Numbered from the stretch's first letter, positions 1 through 10,596 are shown. The stretch: 64,000 nucleotides of DNA from Aplectana chamaeleonis (GCA_029168955.1 JAPDOI010001060.1:146001-210000), one strand, 5' to 3'. Made by a program: numbers and translations. The notes: generated by a model not told the origin, from the letters alone.

Positions 1-216
1 CATGCCGCAACAGCTGCCAGAACGCGCGGAGGTGACCCTCTTCGCACCCCATGTGCGTCGAGCCAGCCGAGTGGACACCATTTCCGCCCGCAGGGAGACC
101 AGCCATCGCTAGACGTGTGACGGTTCGATTGATGCGGCCATCCCTACCCGCACAAGTTGACCGCATGCAGTGAGCTTATCTCAGCGCACTGGGGGTTTAC
201 TACGGGCCCAGTTGTA
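1..216. other. Unassigned sequence
   Basis: Moderately GC-rich sequence with no supported gene. It abuts the Penelope-like fragment on its right, so it may be an insertion that cut that element. The motif TTTACTACGGGCC near 195 recurs near 17785. Confidence 0.3.
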
Positions 217-587
217 ATTATCTAGATTTAGAGATAGAAGTTATCGGCAATGTGCTTTCAAGCAAGCTTTATAATAAAACGGATAGTTTCAATTTTGATG
301 TCAGAAGGTTACCAGATATCGATTCTTCAATTTCAGTTAATATTAAGAAAGCAACTATTTATACACAAACTCCCAGAATATCTCGTACTTGTTCGTATTT
401 TGACGATTATAAGAGTAGATTGATTGCACTCAAAACTTCTTTGACCAATGAAAATGAATATCCTAATAAGATGGTGTACGACATATTCTTAGCTGTATTA
501 ACAAAAATACTTTCAATGTATATAAATATGACCTTTTTTTCTAGAAATAACTATCTTTTAAAGATATCTGAAAGAAGTTTACTGTGA
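217..587 (+). pseudogene. Penelope-like retroelement, RT 3' fragment
   Basis: The reading frame opens around 217, before the first ATG at 252, and ends at the stop at 585-587. Residues read YLDLEIEV, SKLYNKTDSFNFDVRRLP and then RISRTCSYFDDYKSRLIAL. This is the pattern of the region downstream of the catalytic core in Penelope-like reverse transcriptases (YLDL...LYDKRDDFNF...P.LDSN...SQ..RI...CS...DF..R...L). The RT core is missing on the left. No GIY-YIG endonuclease is visible before the stop. It is therefore a truncated, probably dead copy. A second Penelope-like fragment on the same strand lies at the far right edge. Family assignment rests on motif recognition, not a database search. Confidence 0.7.
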
Positions 588-1354
588 TGATTCGACTTTT
601 GTAATTTCTGACTCATTCATCTACTGCTTCGGTTTCGCACATTCGTGTTTTGTGTCATGTTGGGTGCATGTGGGTCTATCGCTGACAACGATTATTGAAT
701 GTCTTGCTGTCTTCTTGTACTAACTTTTTCATGCTAATCTGCTCCATTTGAACTAACCTTTAAGAAGATACACAGCCAATTGCTGCTGTATCAAACCTAA
801 TAATTTCTGATTTCATTCACACGTCCTATTTTCGCTTCATTCAATGACTTCTGCAATTTACCCTTTATCTCATTCTGATTATTAGCTCCTTTTCAAATTT
901 GATTCTTAACACATTCTGATCTTTCATAATTCATTTTGTTCTTCCTTGCTGCTATTTCATTTTACCTTTCTGAATTCTCTGCTCTTGGTAAAGTTTTTCT
1001 GTGTATATTATATTTACGTAACCTCTCACCAATCAGCGTTTCTTTTTTTAAACTGTCTAACACACTTTTATGCAGTCAGATTCACTATTAAGTGGAACTA
1101 CCCACTTAATACGTCATGTAAAAAAAAACGATCGATATAGCGCAGCGTTTCATTTCCCCATGTCAAGCACTCCTTCCACATCTTTCCTTTCCCTCACTCT
1201 CCTTTCCATCCTCATTCCTCATCTTTTTAATTGCCCGATAACTTTATAATAGTTGCTCGTGTTCGAGTTTTGCGTATTTGGCAGCTTGTTTGTGTTCATC
1301 TTCAACACTGGATGGCTTTAATTTCGAAAATTCGCAGAGACGGCGCAGATCAGA
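588..1354. other. AT-rich intergenic region
   Basis: T- and C-rich sequence with short runs and no supported gene. Small ORFs here have no recognisable features. It may hold the upstream region of the gene starting at 1382. Confidence 0.4.
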
Positions 1355-1376
1355 GGTTTAATTACTCAAGTTTGAG
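1355..1376 (+). other. Genomic copy of the nematode SL1 spliced-leader sequence
   Basis: These 22 bases match the conserved nematode SL1 leader at 21 positions; the one difference is T for C at leader position 12 (base 1366). The segment begins GGTTTAATTAC and ends CAAGTTTGAG. In an SL RNA gene the leader is followed by a GT donor, but here it is followed by GAGGG and then the ATG at 1382. It is therefore not an SL RNA gene. It looks like the 5' end of a trans-spliced mRNA that was copied into DNA. Confidence 0.85.
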
Positions 1377-1381
1377 GAGGG

Positions 1382-2264
1382 ATGGACGAGCGGGAATTTT
1401 TCGAGAGATTTAAAGGCTACAGTATCCACAAGGATCTGAAGCGGCTTCTGTTCCTCTCTTTTCAACTCGAAAGTAACAAAATTGTCGATGAGAATGAAAG
1501 GCTAAGGCAACTGGTAGGCGAAAAAGAGGCGCTTATCGATAGCCTATCACACGAGCTCAAGAGTGGTGATTTTCGTGAACTTCGCGATAGAGTCAATATC
1601 CTGGAGGCTCAGAACATTCAGTCACAAATTACTCTGCAGCAACTGGAAGAAAGAATCAAGGATATGGAACGGCGCAATGGAACCAAACGCTTCCCACCTG
1701 CACTGCGTGTACACCGTTCGAACCACTGAAGCGGCTCTTACATTTTTACGTTTTAAATTGGCATTTTGTCATTTTGTTTTGCGTATGTTTCAAAAACATT
1801 GTTTGATTGATTGTTGAATGTTTAATGTATAAAGACATCTCGTGAGTCCTGATGTTTATGCAAATATAACATTTAAAACATGGAAAAAGTTCCAAGAATT
1901 GTCTCATCTCCCGGCACATCTTTCCTTTGCACGCGCTGTCAGACGAGCGGAATCCAGACAGTTCTATGAATCAATAGAACTCCTTGCCCCGGTTGCCGAC
2001 ATCGAGTGAGTAACATTTATTCAGTTACATTATCACAATGTATGTAGCTATAGGAACTATTTGGCAGAGCGAGGTTTACTAACGTGGCCACTGTCGACGG
2101 TGAGGACCTCGATTTGAGTGCGTCTTGGAAAAACGAGAGAAACCAGATAGGTATTCTCAACGATTATTGTCTTTAGCATGTTGTTCGTTTCAGACTCTAC
2201 CCGAAAGTCGGCGAGGAATGGATCGTCAAGCCAGACGAGTTACCACCTTGCGGAGCCGCTTTGA
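1382..2264 (+). CDS. Predicted coiled-coil protein gene, function unknown
   Basis: The ATG at 1382 lies 5 nt after the SL1-like sequence. The first reading frame (to 1729 if unspliced, 115 aa) opens MDEREFFERFKGYSIHKDL. From about residue 35 it becomes a heptad-rich, charged coiled coil (ENERLRQLVGEKEALIDSL, then LQQLEERIKDMERR). Downstream exon-like blocks join in phase: 1890-2005 (FQELSHLPAHLSFARAVRR...), 2068-2150 (ARFTNVATVDGEDLDLSAS...) and 2194-2264 (STRKSARNGSSSQTSYHLA..., stop TGA). The introns at 2006-2067 (GTGAGT...TTGGCAG) and 2151-2193 (GT...CGTTTCAG) have good nematode sites. The junction at 1709-1889 is weak: donor GTACAC, acceptor AAAAAG. The full model would be 198 aa. I do not recognise the family. 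If the SL1 copy marks a retrocopy, the long intronless first block fits that, while the downstream introns need another explanation. Confidence 0.55.
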
Positions 2265-2639
2265 TTTGTTCAAACATCAAGTCCCCAACTCTACCATAGC
2301 TGTTGTCAAGAATATATTCTAGAAAGTAGATTGTATCCTATAACTGATAAAATCTGTACTTTGGGTTCGTCCTAACGGTATAAAAATTAGCGAAATCGTT
2401 TGTGGCAACATATTTCTTACTCAAACAATCGCCGCATTCAATGCGTGTATTCAATTTGAAGACGAGGCGGTTTCGACCACAGTCAGGAAATTTGCTTCTA
2501 GGGGAGCACGCCATCTTATTGCTTCGAAATACAGCACGTCCCGCAACGAAATAGACGTTCAATGCGCGCGTGATACATATTCAAATTGATGACAAAACTA
2601 TTTTTCAAAAAAGGAAGGCATACAACGCACTCTTGAGAC
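2265..2639. other. Intergenic region
   Basis: No supported gene. A 74-codon ORF on the minus strand (2338-2562) has no recognisable motif. Confidence 0.3.
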
Positions 2640-2954
2640 GGGGATCAGATTTCGGCAGCTTCACCGTTTCAATTCCCCAACTTTGCGGTACTTGGACAGC
2701 CCAGCAGCTGCAGACCCTGGTCCAACCACCGGCGGCCCCTCATGATGGTCGGCAAGCTGGCCGAGCCGCATGTCGGTGTGCCGGCGGCGTCGCATGTCAG
2801 CCTCTGCGATGGAGCCTTTCCATGGCTGTGGTCACTCAAGTTGATTCATTTTTGACACGCATTGAATGTGAAAATTTTCTGAGTATTTGAACTTTTGAAG
2901 CAAATTTCCAGAATTTCGGTGATATTGTGGACAATATTTTTGTGCGGACTATTG
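2640..2954 (+). other. Candidate exon region downstream of the coiled-coil gene
   Basis: A GC-rich block at 2640-2835 stands out from AT-rich surroundings and can be read over long stretches without stops in more than one frame. One frame contains LAEPHVGVPAASHVSLCDGA. It is followed by 2912-2954, a 43-nt block with an acceptor (AAATTTCCAG) and a strong donor (GTAAGC), reading NFGDIVDNIFVRTI. I do not recognise the product and could not build a continuous model. Confidence 0.2.
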
Positions 2955-4296
2955 GTAAGCATAATCGAGAAATCGGCGAATACAATCTTTAGGTTTTCTG
3001 CTACGAGCGGCTTAGATTAATCGATGTTATCTATTGACCAAAAACTTTTTGTGCATCTCGTGTTATTTGTGACTATGCTACAGTAATTTTCGGAATGATT
3101 TTAATGTCATGTTCAATTTCATGTTGAATACTTTTCTCAGTTTTGATCTGGAGTTGCGGAACGTATAGGGATGTAGTTACTTGCAGGTAATAAGAAAAAG
3201 CTTTCCAAAACCTCCTTTTTCGGCAACAGATACAATAAATGGAGGTGCAGCCAGCCGACCTTGGTCACGGAAGGTGTAGAATGAACTGGGCTTGTACGCG
3301 GCATGAAAGGAGCGGAGTGGCTGGCTGCGGGAGTGACATCGTGAACAACTTTCAAACACGATAACTCAATGCATATGAGAACCATATGGTAGGAGTAAGG
3401 TTAAGGATGACAACTCAATACTTCATGATTACGATGAGTTCGTATCACTTTACAATCAAATTAAAAACATTGCTTAATAATTAACGCTAACTCAGAAATG
3501 AGGTGGTGTTGATAAACTTTCAATGCTCCGGAGATCCAATTAGGTGACCAATGTAGATGCGAGAACTCGCCGACAATATCCTCTTCCTACAATGCACCGT
3601 GCACTGGAGCAATATTTTGTAACACCATTGAACGCACGAATTGTTTAACCCCAGGCTGAGCCGATCAATGAACTGCGTCTTCTTCAAGTCCTTCAGAGTT
3701 TTCGCTTGACGGAAGAACCTTTGCATCCATGCCTTGCGCAAAACCTCCGCCAGCTAGATCATGGAAATCTACAATACCTTACCGCCAAGGCCTGCTTACG
3801 GAGGAAATGCGTTTGCGCCCACTCTAAAGCAGGCATGATGCGGAAAAATCGAACTCCTTCTGAAATAATATGTTCAGATTCCTGAAAGCATCATTTGGAA
3901 CTCCTCTTACGGCCGTAACCACTCTTCCCTTTAGCGTCAAAGTCGAACATGAGTATTCTTTTATTCTTCAGGCGCCATTCACAATGACTGATATCACCTG
4001 AGAAAAAAATCATTCGAGGTTGAAGTATGAGCCGCCTCTACTTCGAGGAGCCTGTAAAACAAATCTCGAATCACTGAGATTATTCGTAGGATTAAGTAAT
4101 CATCCCTCTGACCTCACAGCAGAAATATTAATATAGAATTCGCTGCTGGATTAAACTGAAGGCCAAGATCTAGGTATTATCTGGTTTGAATACAACAATA
4201 GTCATCCAATACTTACCAGCTCTTACATTTGATCTGAATGTGTCCCCCCCCCGGTTCTTCACAGCTTTCACTATGTAGAATGTGTAGAGGGGTAGG
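2955..4296. other. Intergenic region, nothing recognised
   Basis: No supported gene. The right end should contain the 5' flank of the retrotransposon that follows. A C-rich run lies near 4243-4252. I could not identify an LTR or a primer-binding site. Confidence 0.3.
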
Positions 4297-5045
4297 ATGA
4301 GATACGGTAGGAAGGGGATAAGGATAGGGTTAACAGAGACTGTGCTAACTACCCGCCGTGAAAAGTACGTTCATCCTCATTGTGTATGTCTCGGTCATCG
4401 TCAACTGGCGATCAGGACCGAACATCGAAGAAAGAAGAAAGAAGGTCAAGAAGCCGCCAGCAGTGAAAGGAGACTAGAAGAAGGAAGATGGATCAGCAAA
4501 GTGCAAAAGGACACTGCACAAGGCGCGGAAAGATTTGGACTCATGCCTAAAGTCCAGAGGCCTGGACAGGCGTTGCAAGAGTTGAGTTACTGCAGAAGGC
4601 AGCTAATGGGTGTAGTTTTGACACCATCCAAAATCACAGTGATGCTTTTGTGACAATGGTGTTCATAGGCGCATTGACTTCCGTCAAGACGAGGAAGCGA
4701 TTACTCGAAAAAGAGCAGCTGACTCCGAAAGACGCTCTGGAGCAGGCTGAATCTTACGAGAGGGTGGGAGCAAACGCCCCTCATCTAAAAGAAGAACCTG
4801 CACAAATTTGGGTAGCCCTAGTCAGGAGCAGAAGGGAAGACCGTAATCGACAGGTACCTAGGCGTCCCCATTCGCAAGGCAGAGTTGTAAGGAAACCGGG
4901 CTAAGGCCCTGCTCGGGACAAAATAAAGCGCTTGGTTTGCGGTGCGTTGGGGCATGTCGGATACGTGTGTTTCAAGAAAGATAGAGCTTACTGTAAAATA
5001 TGCAATGTGAAAGGTCATTATCTAGAGACGTGCAGGAGACCGATT
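4297..5045 (+). pseudogene. Gag remnant with zinc knuckles
   Basis: Two frames contribute. A capsid-end-like stretch at about 4650-4800 reads FVTMVFIGALTSVKTRKRLL and continues with a helical charged segment. At about 4935-5030 lie two nucleocapsid CCHC knuckles. The second is intact (CKICNVKGHYLETC; C-x2-C-x4-H-x4-C). The first keeps C-x4-H-x4-C, but its first cysteine is replaced by arginine. Stops at 4651-4653 and 4902-4904 break the frame. Confidence 0.65.
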
Positions 5046-5391
5046 AAAATTGGACGACAAGTCTCCCGCCAGGTACACTAGTGCGTTGAGCTTCCCGGGG
5101 GCTCCGATAGTGAAGAGGAGTGGGCTGAATGCGGTCTCTATGACGTTGAACCGCCGCCGACCTCGCAGTCGTAGAGCGGCTAACCCGGTGAGAAAAATAG
5201 TGTTGGGGTGCTTCAGCCGTGTATGTATGGTAATACGGAAACAAAGAAGGTGAACCTACATAAAAGTAACGGTTGCCGAGCGCAGATAAGCATGCTTCAA
5301 GAAGGAAGAGCATTAACCCAAGAAAACCAGCAGGAACTAGAAGGAGCATCCCCCAAATAAAATCGATGGACTAGCCTCTGAGCCACCAAGA

Positions 5392-5637
5392 ATGTTTGAA
5401 ATGGAAGTCAACAGCCCGAAAATCCTTTTTGAGCTGGACACAGGCGCTTCCATGACAATCATAGATGAGAAGACGTGGTGCAAATTAGGAAAACCACAAT
5501 CGCGACAATCGGAAGTAGAGGCGACGGCTTATGATAATGAAAAAGTAAACTTCCAAGGGAAACTTTGGCTTATCTTGAAATTCGCAGAAATAACGGATGT
5601 GCATGTATTCAAAGATGCAACACACTCGCTTTGCTGA
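5392..5637 (+). pseudogene. Retrotransposon aspartic protease fragment
   Basis: The frame reads FELDTGASMTIID near residues 15-27. This is the retropepsin active site, with the catalytic Asp in DTGA. A stop follows after 81 codons, where an intact polyprotein would continue into reverse transcriptase. Confidence 0.75.
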
Positions 5638-5643
5638 AGATAT

Positions 5644-6540
5644 ATGATAAGGGCGTTGCAAATAGATTGCGGGCCTCACTACGGAAATGGGCATTATGTC
5701 CATGAGTTGAGCAATAAAGAAATCAAGAAAGAAATAGTGCGTATTCTATCGCAGAACAAAGAACTTTTTCAGGGCGGCGTGGGTCGCTGTACAACAACGA
5801 AAGCGGAATTGAAGTTCACAAAGGAGACGATAACGAAAATTTTCGGAGTGAGACCAGTCCTAATAGCTCTGAGGTCTAAGGTGGAGGCTAAACTAGAAAA
5901 CTTAATGAGCAATGGTACACTAAAGAGAGTGGAACAATCCGATTCGGAAGCACCGCTTGTTGTGGTTCCGACGCCTGGAGGCAAAATAAGGATATGCGGT
6001 GATTATAAAGCTGCAATAAATCCACACTTGGGCATTAACCAATATTCTTCACCTAAGCCTGATGACTTATTCCACATGTTGAATGGTGGAGAGAAGTTTT
6101 CCTAACTGGACCTGTCCGATGCATACACGCAGGTGGAACCCAGAGAGGAATTCATGAAGTAGATACACTACGATAAACACCCAGAAGGGTTTGTTTCAGT
6201 ACACGATAGTCCCATTTGGGATAGCGTCCGTACCCGCGATATTTCAAAGAATTATGTAAACTAGGTTAGCAGGCATAAAAGGTGTATCGATCTACTTGGA
6301 CGATATTACTGTAACCGGTCCAGATAAAGAATCACATCTTCAAATATTGGAGAAAGTACTGGAGAGGCTGCGTAAGGTAGGTTTCCGGCTAAAACGCGAG
6401 AAATGCGAATTTTTTAAGGAAGAAATGAAATCTCTCGGACATGTTGTGAATTCCAATGGTATTAGACCGTCACCGAATAAGTTGAAGGCAATGCTGAACA
6501 TGCCCGAACCAAAAAAAAATACTCAAGGAGGTGGAGTCGT
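5644..6540 (+). pseudogene. Ty3/gypsy reverse transcriptase, broken
   Basis: The first block (5644-6105) carries the fingers region with VVVPTPGGKIRICGDYKAAI, typical of gypsy RTs. It ends in a stop immediately before LDLSDAY, which holds the first catalytic Asp. A stop near 6160 and a frame change follow. The second block, from 6281, contains IYLDDITVTG (catalytic Asp pair at 6299-6304), then FRLKREKCEFF and LGHVVNSNGIRPSPNKL. An A-rich run at 6512-6519 coincides with another change of frame. Confidence 0.85.
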
Positions 6541-7451
6541 ATGTAGGCATGGTGCAATATTATGGGAAGGTAATTCCACAGTTAGCCACATTAGCAGCCC
6601 TGTGAAACGCACTCAGGAAGAAAGGCGTGCCTTGGGTATGGGTCAAAGAGCAGAAGCAAGCGTTTCAATCTATAATAGAGAAATTAGCGCATTACAATCC
6701 AGACATACCGGTAGTATTGGCAACAGAGGCTTCCGAGTATGGAGTTGGAGCAGTGCTCTACCACAAATATGCAGATGGTAGTGAAAAAGTGTTAGCATAC
6801 GCATCGAGATGGCTAACTAAGGAAAAGCGAAACTATGCCCAGATACATAAAAAAGCCCCGGGCATTGTGTATGGAGTAGAGAAATTCGATCAGTGTCTTT
6901 ATGGACGAAGGTTCATACTTCTTACAGACTATCAACCGCTGGTACGAATGTTTGATCCGAAACAGGGACTCCCAGTTGTGGCAGCAAAGGTGTTAAACAG
7001 GTGGGGTTTGCGTTTGATGGTGTACTCGTTTGATGTAGGGTACAGGAAGACTGAAGAACTCGGTAATGAAAATGGTCTATCAAGATTACCTGACCGAAGA
7101 GAACTGCTCAGTGCAGAAATGGTAGTAAATGAAGTGAGGATACAACAAGTAGTGGAAGAAAGTATGTCAGGACTGCCGATGACGCAGAAGGAAATAGCTC
7201 AAAGTACTATGGAAGACAGTACTTTGAGGCAGGTTGTCAAGTGCATACAAAAAAGATGGCCCGCAAAAGTAGAGGATCGTATTAGATCGTCTGCGTTCAA
7301 GAGAGCAGCGTTATCAATGCAAAAAAGATGCGTATGGTGGGGAAATAGGGTTGTCCTTCCCACTAAGTACTACGATCAGGTACTGAAGATTCTTCGCAAC
7401 AGTCATTATGGCCGTAACAGAATGGTGAGGCTGGCGAGAAGCAAGATATAG
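6541..7451 (+). pseudogene. RNase H domain and integrase N-terminal region
   Basis: The open frame at 6627-7451 carries the RT-linked RNase H. VLATEASEYGVGAVL stands where gypsy elements usually have a D in the -DAS- motif, so the first catalytic acidic residue is Glu. KRNYAQ, LYGRRFILLTDYQPL and LSRLPDRREL follow in the usual order. The end enters the integrase HHCC region (LRNSHYGRNRM): the second His is present, but Arg stands at the first. A TAG after RSKI closes the frame. Confidence 0.8.
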
Positions 7452-8482
7452 TTTCCAGGTATGGATGCAGCCATCGAGAGAGCGACAGAAGAGTGAAAAA
7501 TATGTGCAGCATTGGGCAAAATCCAGTGCGCAAATCTCTTCACCCTTGGGAAGAACCACAAAAAGTATGGGATCGACTGCATATAGTTTTTTGTGAAGCC
7601 AACGAAAGTAAATGGCTTGTGGTTGTGGACGCCAAGTCAAAGAGGCCAGAAGTGATTTGAATGGGCTCCACTACACGCGAAAAAAAAACTGTAGGAAAGC
7701 TGAAAGAGGTTTTCAGCAGGAATGGATTACCTGAACAGCTAAACCTCTCTTTACATCAAAGCATTTTTGCGAATATTGTGCGGAAAGGGGATTGAACAAG
7801 CGTAATCCCCACCGTACCATCCTAATTCGAAAGGTGAAGAGAGAGATTCGTGCAGACATTCAAAAACGTTCTGTGTAAGGGACTCCATTCCGGCAGAAAT
7901 GATGAGAATACAGTGATGGATTCATTATGTGAATACCGAGTAACGCCGCACAGGGCTACAGAGAAAGCTCCAGCAGAAATGCTGATAGGTCGAAGCCTAC
8001 AAACTACACTGGACGTGATAAGAAGGGAAGGAAACCGAGCACCTCTGAACAAGTACCGCACAAAAATGAAAGAAAACTATGACAGAGTTAAGAAGGTGAG
8101 AACCTTCAGAGTTGGACAAGAAGTATTTGTCCAGAATTATTCGAATACCGGAGATAATTGAGTGTCCTGTGTAGTGGTGAGAATCTTTGGATCATACATG
8201 TACGAGGTCAACATAAGTATGGGACAACGAAAGGTCCATGCAAAGCAGATGAAATCTGGCATGGTTGGTAGACGGAGGAGGTAGACGACTATAAGTTATT
8301 AGCAAAAGGTAATGAAGGCAGAAGACAAGATGAAGTGAGGTTGGAAGAACTACCGATCGCTATGTCTAGCGAGTGTCGAAGGTCGAGGAGAAAACGGACG
8401 CCGACAGAGCGAATGAAGGATTTTGTCGAGAATGATAAGAGACGGAAGGTGCATGGTGTTTTGATACGGTGCAATGCGGTAA
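7452..8482 (+). pseudogene. Ty3/gypsy integrase core and C-terminal remains
   Basis: Just after 7452 the CxxC half of the zinc site has a TGA where the first Cys is expected. Near 7565-7650 the core reads WDRLHIVF and KWLVVVDAKSKRPEV. The residue after HI is Val, where the first catalytic Asp of the DDE triad normally stands. Frame changes follow. The open stretch 7850-8161 gives the C-terminal half (LCEYRVTPHRATEKAPAEML, then FRVGQEVFVQNYS). Confidence 0.75.
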
Positions 8483-8576
8483 ACAGAGAGTGGAGTGATA
8501 AATCATGCTGGGTCTATAAAAAGGCTGAGGAAGAGGATGGCGGTAATTTATGTGAACATTTCAACGGCCGACGCAC

Positions 8577-9110
8577 CCGCCAGCATACTCAGGTACTCAG
8601 GGCGACAGCCGGCGAACCTCTATGCCGAAAACGACGGCCGGCGCCCCACATTTCGAGGGTGCCGGCCAGTGGCGAACCATGATGCATGCGACGCACACGC
8701 AGCGCGGATATTGGCTCGCCCGCGAGCCACAAAACACGCCACGCCATCTTCAGTTTGGCCGGTTGGAGAGACATTTGATAATGATCACGAATGATCACAT
8801 CGTAACAAGCTTATCACGTGCACAGCCGGTATAGAAGGCGCCTCATCTCACTAGAGTCCTCGTTCGGCATTCTAATGCCGGCCCTGGAAGGTGACTTCGA
8901 GCCACTCTCCGAAGGCCAGCAGAAGGGATTTTCGCCGCGATCCGCGGGAGGGTGGTTCCTCACTGCAGACTGCGGCGGACCAAGGCGGGGCGTTTCTCCG
9001 CCGTAGGGCCGGGGTGACATGCTCGACGTAAACATTAATACGAATAATGATCGCGGGCCAGCTGGGAAAGGTTCGCCGGCCGTCGTCCTGAGTACCTGAG
9101 TACCAGCAGC
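8577..9110. repeat. Inverted repeat pair bounding a GC-rich block
   Basis: About 40 bp at 8577-8620 (ACTCAGGTACTCAGG, then CCGGCGAACC) recur in inverted orientation at 9069-9110. The block between is GC-rich with no supported gene. It resembles a foldback element inserted just after the retrotransposon. Confidence 0.55.
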
Positions 9111-9162
9111 CGTTCGCAGGAGGGACGGGACAGCCGTTCCCGTCACCGAGCCCCAGATCATC

Positions 9163-9309
9163 TATCGTCCATCACTGGATGAGCGATCGCCGCGACGCTG
9201 CTTGGCGGGAAAAATTGCGCACGGGAAAACGAAGGGAGAGTGGCTATTGATCACGCAATTTTTCCGCCAAGCAGCGTCGCGGCGATCCCTCATCCAGTGA
9301 TGGACGATA
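9163..9309. repeat. Foldback (palindromic) element
   Basis: Two arms of about 56 bp (9163-9220 and 9254-9309) are near-perfect inverted repeats, both containing GACGCTGCTTGGCGG, around a ~33-bp spacer. One arm plus the spacer has a diverged relative at 55151-55250. No coding capacity. Confidence 0.8.
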
Positions 9310-9497
9310 CATACAGCCGCCACACTACGAACGGATGCCCATGCCGTACGTAACATCGTACGAAGCCGCGTTAGAAATGGTGCGTGAATGACGTTCAACA
9401 CTGTGGTATGTACTGTAATCGTGATCTGTTACAGGTGCAAGCAGAAGGCAGTCAGCGACGCAGGCGGGAAAGACGGACGGGGGGTACCTGAGCCAGT

Positions 9498-9545
9498 TAG
9501 CTCAGCTGGTGCAGTCGCTGCGTCGGCTGGTGGGTTGGTCCAGGA
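9498..9545 (+). repeat. tRNA-like Pol III promoter motif, possible SINE or tRNA relic
   Basis: TAGCTCAGCTGG at 9498-9509 matches the tRNA A-box consensus exactly. About 30 nt downstream, GGGTTGGTCC at 9532-9541 is a weak B-box match. I cannot fold a full cloverleaf, so this may be a tRNA-derived SINE head or chance. Confidence 0.3.
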
Positions 9546-9787
9546 CCCCTCGCTCCGTCGTCGTCTCTCGTGAAACCAGAAGCCCGCCAAGGCCGCACCG
9601 AGGAGAAGGCCTGAGAAGAGATCGCAATGCAAGGCAGCCAGTGAGCCGTGAGCGGATCGAGGACAGCATTTTTTTCTGCCTGTGAATGTCAATGAATTCT
9701 GACTATATACACACGAGACTCCGATCTTTTTGGGTGGAGCTGCGCATGTGTGCACGAATCTTCAACTTAATAACGTGACTAGACGAA

Positions 9788-9931
9788 AAATACCGTACGG
9801 TGCCGATTGCCACAAAGCCATAAAATACTTTTCAACTTTCATTTGAGAGTTTGAGTCGGTCGGTCTGATATAGAAAAGCAACTGATATCATAATTTCATG
9901 CCCTTGTGGCGATCGGTACGGCACGGTATTT
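9788..9931. mobile_element. Small MITE with ~28-bp inverted ends
   Basis: The ends AAATACCGTACGG... and ...CGGCACGGTATTT are inverted repeats that continue inward to a shared GCCACAA. Length is 144 bp. No ORF. Confidence 0.6.
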
Positions 9932-10342
9932 GGAGTTTACTAATAACGTGTTAACTCTAATTTTGACCCGTTTCTTGTCGTAACCTTCATGGTCTTTCAA
10001 CCGTTTGCGAACCAAACAAATTTCTATGGTTTTCTTAAAAAAAATTTTCGTCGCGACCGCGGCCTTCAAGCCCCCGTCACAGTAGGACCATAGTCCGTAA
10101 TCCCTACACGGTCGATATTCAAGCGAGGCACGCGAAACGAGGAAAAAATTGTCCTACGGTAGTCCTTCCTGGCTTCTCACTAGTCCCTCCTAGGTCGTCC
10201 GTAGTCCAACCCCGTCGACATGCATATAAAACGCTCACAACTAGGACAAAAAATTGACTTTTAATAGTTCCTCCCACTCAGCAGAAAATTTTCTTGCGGT
10301 TCACCGTTGACTTACGGGAGAATTACCGCAATCAAGTGGTGA
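9932..10342. other. Intergenic region
   Basis: No supported gene. The segment 10080-10220 repeats short GTAGTCC-like motifs, which may be a decayed tandem repeat. Confidence 0.3.
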
Positions 10343-10596
10343 TACAGTTCAACTCCGCATTGCCGTTCAGTCCGCAAAGTGCACGCTGATGGCGAAAGCG
10401 TGCTGAGGCGCGGTTGCGAGTATCCTCAGACAGGGATGTGAGATCACCCGGGTTGTTTTTGCCTTTGGTGCCCGGGTGATCCCACCGCCCGTGTGATCCC
10501 ACATCCCTGTCTGAGGATGCTGACAACCGCGCCGCAGCATTCTTTCGCAATCAGCATGCACTTTGCGGACTGCAGGCAATGCGGAGTTGAACTGTA
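10343..10596. mobile_element. Near-perfect palindromic MITE, copy 1
   Basis: The sequence runs from TACAGTTCAACTCCGC to its inverted complement GCGGAGTTGAACTGTA over 254 bp. Arms are about 115 bp with a short T-rich centre. A second copy starts at 10813. Confidence 0.85.

Larger units (their letters stand above)
4297..8482 (+). mobile_element. Decayed Ty3/gypsy-type LTR retrotransposon, internal region
   Basis: Gag, protease, reverse transcriptase, RNase H and integrase remains lie in canonical Ty3/gypsy order on one strand. They are broken by several stops and frame changes. The RT box reads YLDD (6293-6304) and the protease DTGA. Integrase follows RNase H, which separates it from Ty1/copia. 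I found no LTRs on either side; they may be lost or too diverged to see by eye. The copy cannot be autonomous. A GC-rich foldback region follows directly on the right. Confidence 0.85.

Noticed and set aside
1355..1376. SL RNA gene
   Set aside because: The leader-like sequence is followed by GAGGG and an ATG, not by a GT donor and the rest of an SL RNA.
9429..9755. 108-codon minus-strand ORF
   Set aside because: Overlaps the tRNA-like motif and has no recognisable domain. GC-rich sequence lowers stop frequency here.
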